From: Prunus persica
Taxonomy: Eukaryota > Streptophyta > Magnoliopsida > Rosales > Rosaceae
Direction: 5' to 3'
Assembly: GCF_000346465.2 (NCBI RefSeq)
Contig: NC_034009.1
Location: 41,540,397 to 41,604,396 of the forward strand
Length of the DNA: 64,000 bases
Shown: one piece after another, positions 22,279 through 30,567 of the stretch
How the letters are laid out: the number at the start of each line of letters is the position of its first letter
How positions within the stretch are numbered: position 1 is the stretch's first letter
Made by a program: the position numbers and the translations under genes
Notes under the pieces: model-generated
What the model was told of the DNA's origin: nothing
Seen by the model: the letters and a program-made list of their open reading frames with translations, nothing else
Databases searched by the model: none

Positions 22279-23039
22279 GTATAGCCGTACGGTTGTACTC
22301 AGTTTTACCTAATTGTTTTTTAAAAATAGTATAGCCGGTAATTGTTTTTTAAAAATAGTATAGCCGGGCGGCTATACTCGTTTTTGCATTTAAAAAATAG
22401 TATGGCTTTACCACTTTGATACGTGGGCTTAGGCCTCTTTGACATGTGGGCTTAGGCTATGGGCCGGCCTTTTTATATTAAAAAATAGTATAGCCGTTCG
22501 GCTATACTCGTTTTTTGCATTTAAAAAATAGTATGGCTTTACCTCTTTCACACGAGGGCTTAGGCCTCTTTGACATGTGGGCTTAGGCCATTGGCCGGCC
22601 TTTTTATATATATAATAGTATAGCCGCCCAGCTATACTTGTTTTTTGCATTTAAAAAATAGTAGGGCTTTACCTCTTTGACACATGGGCTTAGGCCATGG
22701 GCCGGCCTTTTTACATATATAATAGTATAGCCGCGCGGATATACTCATTTTTTGCATTTAAAAAATAATATGGCTTTACCTCTTTGACACGTAGGATGAG
22801 GCCTCTTTGACACGTGGGCTTAGGCCATAGGCCCGTCTTTTTATATATATATATAATAGTGTAGCCGCCCGGCTATACTATTTTTTTTGAATTTAAAAAA
22901 ATAGTATAGCCGTGCGGCTATACCCGTTTCCCCCCTTTTTTTTAAAAAAAAAAAGGCTTTACTCCTTTGACACGTGGCACCTAGGGGCTGGGAGCGTCCT
23001 TTTTTTAAATATATACATAGTATAGCCGCACGGCGATAC
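22279..23039. repeat. Array of GTATAGCCG-NN-CGGCTATAC palindromes
   Basis: Eight palindromic sites at 22279, 22358, 22488, 22618, 22725, 22859, 22904 and 23020 (plus a half-site at 22329). Each has the form TATAGCCG-NN-CGGCTATA with up to about three mismatches. The central two bases differ: TA, GG, TT, CC, CG, CC, TG, CA. Most are separated by a unit of about 105-135 bp containing GCATTTAAAAAATAGTATGG, CTTTACCTCTTTGACACGTG and GGGCTTAGGCC. The unit holds a G-box-like CACGTG. No frame of length or known motif. Present only in unit A. Confidence 0.85.
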
Positions 23040-23989
23040 TCATTTTTATTTTTAATATTTAATAAAGAAAGTGACATATGGCATGAGGAGAAGGGAGAAG
23101 GTCTAAAAAAGAAGATTAGAGAGAATGTCGCTAGCATTTCCCATCAATTATTAGGAACTTATGGTTAGAATTTGCCTCTAAAAACCAATTTGTAAGAAAA
23201 GAATGCTCATACCTTTTTTTATTTTAATTATATATATAATAATTTTTAAAAAAGGATGTTTCTTGAGAGGTCTTTTCAAAAAGTGGAGGTATTTTGGAGG
23301 GATTTTGATTCTGAACGATAGGGCTTCTCAAAAATTTGCATATACTCTTCAAAACTCAGTCACGTGGCCATCGCGTGATCAAAAGTGACGGAATCAATCA
23401 TGGATGGACCATCTTGATACAAAATAAAAAGTTTAAGGACGTTTGAAATGAAAATTTTAGTTAGTGAACCGAAATGATACTTGAGCGATAATTAAAAGAC
23501 AATTTAAGTCATTAACCCCAAATAATTATGCCCTATGTTCAAAGGCCATGGTGCAACCACTATTTGGCTGGCGGTGTTGTCTATTGGTACAGGACACGGA
23601 AGAAAAATTCATGTCAAACAGTATAAAGCACCGAAAACAGTATTTGTGCTTGTATTCTGACAAGTTACCTTAATCATTTTATCATTTTATACAAACACAA
23701 TTATAAAATCATGCTCAATGCTATATATTTTATATATAAAAAAATATTACAACCCCAGGTGCTCACGCGCCTAGGCTGGATTCCATTTTTTTTTAACACC
23801 CTAAATGCAAACATGCCTGAGCCAAAATAAATAAATAAATAAAATTGCAAACATGAAAAAGTCTAAATAGCCGACAAATGCAATGACATGATCTTTTTTT
23901 AACAAGAACCAAACAACTACATTTTGAAACAAGGTAAATCACCCACAAATTCCTAAATGAACTTCAAAAATGATAAACAACAGAGGGCA

Positions 23990-24314
23990 TCAAAGACTGG
24001 TTGCTGCCCTGTACAACACCTCGGGTTGATAGTGATACGACACGTCGTTCGAGTTGTCGAGGAGGTCAAGGACAGTGTTGTCGTCTCCGGTGGTCTTGAG
24101 GATCTGGAAGATGTGGTTGTCCACTAGCAGCAGCAAATATCACCAGTTCACATCTTAAACACAAATCAATGACACAAAGCCCAACTTTAGCTGAAACCCA
24201 TAAAATGTTTGATGTTTAATTGCACACAACAACATGAATCATATGAAATTATGTGTCTTTGTGTGCATGTGAGCAATTACCTTGTTCTGGTTGGAGTGAG
24301 TTGGAACAGAACAT
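23990..24314 (-). CDS. Small two-exon reading frame of unknown function, copy B (55 aa)
   Basis: Paralogue of 9713-10037 at a constant offset of 14277 bp, with identical splice borders (exons 24314-24281 and 24123-23990) and an identical predicted peptide; the single exon 2 difference is silent. It lies about 1.3 kb 3' of the copy B dioxygenase gene and on the same strand, as in unit A. Confidence 0.45.
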
Positions 24315-24636
24315 GCTCACCAAAAAACTGCAGCAAACCATAAACCCAGAAATATTTATAATAAAGAAAGAAAGTTTAGAAAAGGTAACAACTTTACTAG
24401 GCTTGACTCCTAACCTTTAGCTGAGGAAGAGAGAAGAGAAGGAGAGGGTTAGATATTTTCTAGGATTGGAAAAGATCCGTGTGTTTTTTAAACTATTATA
24501 AAAAAATATTTAAAAAAACACGTTTTTTTCCTTCTGAAAAAAAAAAACTTGGAAGAGAAAAAGTACACTACATAAAAATAATTATTTGTGTTATAAGGGT
24601 GTGACATATGTAGATGGAGACAACTATTATTTTTTA

Positions 24637-24885
24637 TGAACAACTTGTTAGTGATATTACCTATAATATTATAGTAAATTTAGGTTTTAGTCATAAAAAA
24701 CTTTCATTTTAGAAAAAATTAAATTTTTTTTAAAAAAGACAGAAAAATCTGTCAATTTTCAAAACAAAGACATGCAAATATAAAGGATTCCTTAGGAAAT
24801 CCAAAAATAAATAAGAGCAATTTTTTTCATTTTTGCTTCTTTTAAAAAATTTCTCTCTCTCTTTTGATCTTTTCCAAACGTCATC
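24637..24885. mobile_element. Foldback MITE, copy B (left arm deleted)
   Basis: Only the loop and the right arm of the element at 10355-10825 remain. Sequence equal to 10340-10357 (ACAACTATTATTTTTTA) joins directly to the loop sequence TGAACAACTTGTTAGTG, which in copy A follows a second ATTTTTTA. The missing 220 bp thus lie between two short direct repeats. Confidence 0.75.
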
Positions 24886-25661
24886 AATAATTCTCTTGTT
24901 TATATTATTTTTCTCAAGTTTTTATTTGTTGCTATGCTTAAACACCACGAATCAACTTGATAAGTATTAAACATATTGTGTTTTTAGTATTTGGGTGTTT
25001 ACCTGATATGTACGTACATAATTTCATGTGGATGCTTGTCTCATCGATTAATATAATATGTGGGTCTTTACTTTTATCAATTAAATTAAAATTTATCCAT
25101 ATATTAGGTAAATATTCACAAGGAAAGAATTCAAATTTTAAATTTTGAAATTCAATTACAATGAAATAATGCATTAAATTGGATTTTCAATGTGTTTCCT
25201 TATTTACCTCAAAGGCTAAAATCGATACGACAAAAAAAAGTAATAAAAGTTAAAGAACTTGCATCTAAAACCAAAACGCACGAGTACTTAGCGTAATAAC
25301 AACTAATCTTTTTGGACCTAGATCTAAGAAGTCTCAAAAATAAAATAAAAACAATTATTGATGGTCATTGTTGGATTTAACAGCTACAGCAAGTATAATG
25401 GTATTCAAAGTTTGAAGCAATTCAAATTTGATTCATTGAACATTTTTGCAACAGATTGTGACGAAATGGTACAATTTGAGCAAATGGTACAATACAGATT
25501 GATGATGATGAAGATGAACTGACATGACTTTGTGAAGGCCCTCATAGAATGTAAGTACTACGCACAAATTCTAACAAACGGCAAAACATATGAACCATTG
25601 GGACCATTGAAGAAATTTTATTGTGATGGTTGATACACAGCACAAATGGAATACATCACTC

Positions 25662-26906
25662 CTATTGTGGGAGCTTGTTGAATTTCCGGTGTCGGTATTC
25701 AGCATATGTCTTGGTTGAGTATTTGGCAGGGTTTTTCTCGTCCAGTAGCTCCGGCAGAGGTCCAATCACAGCCTCGTGCGGAGGAGCAACAAAAACAGCC
25801 CACGACATGCGCATACGTTCCTTGTTCACCAAGCTTCTGTGAAGAACACTCTTGTACTTGCCATTGCTCAAGACCTCCATCTGATCACCAATGTGAACAA
25901 AAACTGCATTTGACAAGTAATTGACAGCAACCCAGTTGTCATCTTCCCACAGCTGAAGGCCTGGAACATCATTGGAGACTAGCAGGGTTAGGGCTGACAT
26001 GTCAGTGTGAGGCTCAACTCCTAGGGCCAGTTGGGGTTGTGGGCATGGAGGGTACATGTTGATTTTCATTTCCAATTCTACTTCTTCATTTCCGACATGA
26101 GATTTCAGAACCTTTGCTTCCAGCCCTAGACCCTCTGAAAGCACCTCCAGTAACTTGTCTGTTACTCTTAGCATCTCCTTGTTGTATTGGTCATTCACTT
26201 CCCTGTGTCACACAAATTTTACAGACTTTTTCAATAACCCTCTTAATTTCAGAAAGAAAAAAAGAAGAAGAGGAAAAGACTTTATAACCCTCCTACAGTT
26301 GGCCTTACATGCAAAAAGGAAATATTAAAAAGTTAGGGCAAGTATCATCCTAGGAAAAGAGCAGTAAAGAACCCAAGGAGCAACTGCTGAAAAATGAAAG
26401 CAATGAAAAAAAACTGAAAACTCAGTAAATAAATAAAAACAGAAGAGGTACCTGTAAGATGCAGGGTTCTTAGGCCAGATTTCATAGTTGACCTTAGATG
26501 GAGGGGCAGTCAGATGGAAAAAATAGTCGATCCACTCGACCTTCTCGTCATGGTTCTTGGTCATCTTAGTCCCATATCCATCAAACCTCCCATTGGCTGG
26601 GTCATTTGCATAGGCCTCTTTCTCCTGCTGTGGGAGTAAAAAGAACTCATGCCCTACCTTCTGCAACTGCTGGATCAAAGGTGACGGTATGCCGTGGTCA
26701 GTAATGAGAAAGAAGCCCCATGCAGTGGCTGCCGCTGCCACCTCCTTGACCACAACATCATGAGGCTGAGCGAGGGAGATCACAGGCACCGTGACTCCCT
26801 CTAGGGCCTTGCTATTCTCGGGCTGCTCATGGGCTGGTCGAACGAACTTCGCTGGAAGCTCGTTCAGCCCGCTGATGGCCAAGGCCTGCACTCTCTCCAC
26901 CTCCAT
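25662..26906 (-). CDS. 2-oxoglutarate/Fe(II) dioxygenase, FLS/ANS-like, copy B
   Basis: Exons 26906-26452 and 26202-25662 have the same lengths (455 and 541 bp) and splice phase as copy A and encode 331 aa. I see only two residue differences from copy A: Pro to Ala just before S-Y-R at the exon junction, and Glu168 to Lys. All Fe(II) and 2-oxoglutarate ligands are kept. Upstream, the homopolymer before the ATG is longer than in copy A, which puts the distal ATG out of frame and supports the proximal start. Both copies look intact, so dosage or regulatory divergence is more likely than loss of one copy. Confidence 0.9.
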
Positions 26907-27009
26907 CACTTTTGTGTTTTTTTTTTTTTTTTTTGGGTCCCCCCCTCTTCTTGTTTGGATGTTGAGGGATTAGGATTAGGGTTTAAATGAAGTGAGGGGT
27001 TCAATGTGG

Positions 27010-27017
27010 TTATATAA
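27010..27017 (-). promoter_or_regulatory. TATA box of dioxygenase copy B
   Basis: TTATATAA, 104 bp upstream of the ATG, identical to the copy A element. Upstream DNA diverges from copy A within about 60-100 bp because of deletions in unit B, so the two promoters differ distally. Confidence 0.6.
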
Positions 27018-27317
27018 GGTTTATGTCATAGCATATAATGCTTCACCTTTTGCATGTGCATGGGATCATTGTTGTCCTATATCCACCTAACATTCCACAA
27101 AATAATTTATAGGTTTGGAAAAGTAACGTTTACTCAATAAACTGTTGTGGAAGAGTAACGTTTGCAATAAATAAACTGTGGAGTTTTTCGCATGATAGTA
27201 AATGCGACTTTGTAAAACTTATGAACCCTTTTGGCAGTACTCGTAATTTCCCAATTATTTATGGGTCAAATAAAGCTTATGTGGATCATAATCCTAGTCA
27301 CTGGACTGCGATTCATC

Positions 27318-27512
27318 CAGAAATTTTTATATGTTTCGGGTACACCACTTGATTGGTGTACAATCTAATAAACATACGATACGTGAAATTATTGTCTAAC
27401 TTACTGTATTTTTTTTTATAACATGTGGAGGGTTGCATTGCCAATATTCCATATGTCTTCCATCTATTAAATGGTACACTAACTATATAGTGTATTCGGA
27501 ACACCCAAAAAT
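27318..27512. mobile_element. Small MITE specific to unit B
   Basis: An insertion of about 195 bp interrupts sequence that is continuous in unit A (GCGATTCGTCAATTCAAAG at 15238). Its ends are imperfect inverted repeats: left AATTTTTATATGTTTCGGGT, right reversed AATTTTTGGGTGTTCCGAAT, both followed by ACAC. A short target duplication TTCATC/TTTATC may flank it. Confidence 0.6.
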
Positions 27513-27768
27513 TACTCCAATTTATCAATTCAAAGACGACAGAATTAAGTTCAAGAAAGTATTCGCTGTTTTTATGAAGACTTGCATGCAAAGCAGCCCC
27601 AAAAGCTCCACTTTTTAATCAATTTAATCGACAAATCCAATACCTACAAAAGACGAACCGTCCACTTCTATAGACTAATTGCTTTCTTTTTTGAAAGTAA
27701 GTCAATTAAGAAATAGTATGTCCGATATTAAATATCCTCAAAATCATGAATATGATGAACTAAGAGAT

Positions 27769-28022
27769 TGTAGAGAGAATTTAGAGAATTCAGATAGCAA
27801 TAGAAATGCTATTATAATGTTTTCATTGAATATTTTATTCTATCTATTACAAGTGAGGAGGAAGCTTTATTTGTAGGCCGAACAATGTGGTTGCTTAATC
27901 ATTCTTCTTTGGCTTCACATGGGTGTTGGCAAGCATCATCATTACTATTTTGTGCTCCACATTCTTGACTTTACAACACTCCCCCTTAGAGACCACAAAT
28001 GATATGGAATATGCCTCGTTAA
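27769..28022 (-). mobile_element. Copia-type LTR remnant with polypurine tract
   Basis: On the minus strand an AAGGGGGAG polypurine tract (27979-27988) is followed by TGTTGTAAAGTC, a usual copia LTR start, and the LTR runs to ...CTCTCTACA at 27769 (about 210 bp). About 40 bp of internal sequence containing GGCAAGGTTTTTAACGAGGC, typical of the 3' internal region of copia elements, precedes the tract. The rest of the element is missing. Absent from unit A. Confidence 0.75.
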
Positions 28023-28042
28023 AAACCTTGCCAGTAAAAAAA

Positions 28043-28320
28043 GAGAATGTCAGTCTTTGAGCTAGAGGTCATAATGATCCTGTCATTTCAATAGTTAAAG
28101 GCTCACAAAAGAATCGCTTGGGAAATAAGGGCTACATAGCGCCCAAAAAAAAAAAAAAAAGACTACCATACACGCCTTTTGCTGGCAAGCTACCCCCCGC
28201 CTACCTCATCTATAGGCATTTCTATGTGCACGCACGTCTCGTGACTAATGGTTGGGGTTGGCTATGCTCACCGGTTGTGCTGCGTGAGCCTCTAGATGCC
28301 TCCAAGCAAGCGAAGGTTTT
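28043..28320. repeat. Conserved noncoding block shared by units A and B, copy B
   Basis: Partner of 21525-21810. Unit B continues beyond the shared part with about 80 bp of GC-richer sequence (GTGATCACCCGTGCATCC) up to 28400 that unit A lacks. I cannot assign a gene to it. Confidence 0.75.
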
Positions 28321-28432
28321 CAAGGTGATCACCCGTGCATCCTTCCCATGCTCTGTGACAACGGCAGTGCCCCCACCCATCTATTCCACCACATTTTAAC
28401 GTCTTCACGTACTCAGATATCGATTATGAGGA

Positions 28433-29378
28433 ATGCTAGCAATCTTCTCTTTAACCTTCTCTATTTTTCTCATGCCATATGACACTTTATTTACACTTAA
28501 AATAATGTCATTAATGCATAGCTTTTGTTTTCCAGAGTTACCCTTATTGAATGTACTAACTTTTTTTTGAATTACTATTAAAAAATATATATGTTATTTT
28601 AGGAAAAAAAAAATCTAATCATTTAATAAACACAACATTTTGACAATCTTAAGAAACATTAGTGGATAACCATTTTGTAGTTTGGTAGCATATCAAATTT
28701 TGAATGATATAAAATACCCCCCAGGTTCCTTAAATAAAAAAATTACAAAGTTTAATTTTTTTAAAAAAATTAAGAAAATCAGTTTTAGGATATTAATAAT
28801 TAAAACATTAAAAAGGAAATATGGAAACATTGAAAAGACTACCCAACCACAAGGGGCGGGACAGTGGCGGAGCTAGGATTCTTAGTATGCAGGGGCCAAA
28901 ATTTCAAAATCACTTCTACTAGGTTTTTCATCTTCAACTGAGAGGGCCATCACTAATCTAATTGCAGTAATTGTATTACTATATCATATATTTTATAATA
29001 TATTACAAGAGATTAATAATTAAGTGGGGGGGCCAGGGCCATGGCAGGCCTGGCTGTAGCTCCGCCCCTGGGGCGGGAGGAAGATGTTACATAGTGGTGG
29101 GTGGCTGGCAAGAGAATCAGCATATTTTGAGAGATGGAGATGGGGGCGTATGCCTGGGGCTGGTGGGTAAAACAAAATATTATTTTATTAATTTCTATTT
29201 TTATTTTTCCAATTTGTAAAAAAAATTTAGATAAATTAAAGGTAATATGAAAGTCAATATATTTACTAAGGATAATCTTGGAAAACAAAAGCTATACATT
29301 AATGACATTGTTTTAGTATAAAGAAAGTGACATATGACATGAGAAGAAGGGAGAAGGTTAGAGAGAATGTCGCTAGCA
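28433..29378. mobile_element. Nonautonomous DNA element with inverted ends
   Basis: The left end GGAATGCTAGCAATCTTCTC and the right end, reversed, GGAATGCTAGCGACATTCTC match for about 60 bp, both containing AACCTTCTC and CATATG-CACTTT. The right end with its flank is also present in unit A (23065-23135) but the left end is not. The interior is AT-rich and holds another inserted element at 28862-29070. No clear target duplication. Confidence 0.6.
28862..29070. mobile_element. Nested hAT-type MITE
   Basis: A 209-bp element starts CAGTGGCGGAGCTAGG and ends GCTGTAGCTCCGCCCCTG, giving inverted ends. It is flanked by a perfect 8-bp duplication GGGCGGGA (28854-28861 and 29071-29078). The 8-bp duplication and the CAGTGGCGGAGC terminus fit a hAT MITE. 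It sits inside the element 28433-29378. Confidence 0.85.
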
Positions 29379-29513
29379 TTCCCTATCAATTATTAAGAGA
29401 GATCAATTATTAAGAACTTATGGTTAGAATTTGCCTCTAAAAACCAATTTGTAAGAAAAGATTGCTCATACCTTCTTTTTTTACTTTTTAAAAAAAAATA
29501 AAAGGATATTTCT

Positions 29514-30498
29514 TAGGCTAGAGCTGCCTTCTGGCTAGCCCGTCTTCGTGGGTCCCACCTTCAGCTTGGGCAAAAGTGACTTGCTGGAATTGAATTTTTT
29601 GCTTGGGCTCCGCCCAGCCTCGAGCTTGGCCTGATCGCTGGAGTTGCTCTAAGGAAGTCGACTCCAACACCGCTGGTTTTGGGCGTTTCTTAAATTCCAC
29701 TCTAACTAAGTTCGAATCCCATTGTAGATGTTACTTCAGTTCTTGGGTTTTTATTTTTTAGTGTTTGTGTTTGTCTTCAATCCTTTCTTATGCTTTTTCT
29801 TATTTTTTGTGTTTGTCTTCAATCCTTTCTTATATATAGAAATGTGATATTTTGGTTGATATCTAAACTTTTTCTATATTTATAAAAGGTTCTATTTTTT
29901 ATATACTCTATTCACACACAAATAAAAATAAAATTATTTTTGTTGAGTGCATCTATAAATACATAGGATTTATTTTCGGCATCGCTCTAAGTTTTCAAAA
30001 TCTCAAGACCAGTCTTGTCCAAACCCTCACTAATAGGCTCATTGCAATGCCCAGAAACTCTTAAACCGTCTTAAACTATGCTATTTTTTCAACGTGAAAT
30101 ATTTGAGTCCTAAATGGATGTATATATTAAGTTTCATATTGGTATATTTTCATATGAAAATTATTTAAATAATCAGTCGGACCTAACTGGGTTAAAATGA
30201 AGAGTCGGAAAATATAGTACATGGCTGAAGCCCAGAAAAACAGAACAAGCCAAGCCCAAACAAATATGTTCAGGTATGTCATATTTTCTTTCGGGCCGGC
30301 CAGCAGATGGCCGTTAACTTAAACAGTGCTTACCCGCCAGATCCGGCTTAACCGACCAAGTTACACGTCGCCAACACCCGATATTCACCCAATAGAATAA
30401 TGCCACGTGGGAAACACCTTAACCTTGACGTTGTTATAGCCAATGAAAATTGAGATGACGCGTAAAATACTAAAATGAATTACGGCAAAAATTAACTG
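29514..30498. other. Intergenic DNA, right flank of the duplication
   Basis: No gene seen. A direct repeat TTTGTGTTTGTCTTCAATCC occurs twice (about 29764-29785 and 29807-29827). The last 250 bp, upstream of the selenoprotein K-like gene, contain TGCCACGTGGGAAAC, a G-box, at about 30401. Confidence 0.4.
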
Positions 30499-30507
30499 TT
30501 TATATAT
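30499..30507 (+). promoter_or_regulatory. Candidate TATA box of the selenoprotein K-like gene
   Basis: TTTATATAT about 65 bp upstream of the ATG at 30568, consistent with a 5' leader of about 35 bp. A G-box CCACGTGG lies about 100 bp further upstream. Confidence 0.4.
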
Positions 30508-30567
30508 TTGCTGTATTCAATCAAGGAAGAGCTTCGAAGACTTTCTCGAGTTTGGACTCTGATCTCC

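Larger units (their letters stand above)
9005..23258. repeat. Unit A of a tandem segmental duplication
   Basis: Unit A and unit B (23259-29513) share in the same order: the MULE right end (9010-9259 / 23268-23525), a 3.8-kb block with the small two-exon frame and the dioxygenase gene (9270-13075 / 23530-27110), a block at 15059-15418 / 27133-27680, a block at 16313-16490 / 27689-27768, a block at 21525-21810 / 28043-28320, and the final block 23060-23258 / 29316-29513. The 3.8-kb block is nearly identical. Unit A is longer because it holds extra DNA at about 13.1-15.0 kb, 15419-16304 (transposon), 16.5-21.5 kb (including a solo LTR) and 21.8-23.05 kb (palindrome array). Confidence 0.85.
23259..29513. 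repeat. Unit B of the tandem segmental duplication
   Basis: The junction with unit A is at about 23255-23265: sequence matching 29440-29513 (AATTTGCCTCTAAAAACCAA and on) runs directly into sequence matching the inside of the MULE at 9010. Unit B then repeats the MULE right end, its right flank and the genes of unit A. At 29513 it continues into unique DNA (GGCTAGAGCTGCC), which must be the original right flank. GAGAGG occurs near both left edges, so a few bases of microhomology may lie at the join. Confidence 0.85.

Noticed and set aside
22279..23039. CRISPR-like array
   Set aside because: Spacing repeats are themselves conserved, the constant part is a palindrome in AT-rich plant DNA, and the genome is eukaryotic.
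28118..28399. 93-codon plus-strand frame in the shared block of unit B
   Set aside because: Frame depends on the poly-A length, and the unit A copy does not preserve it.
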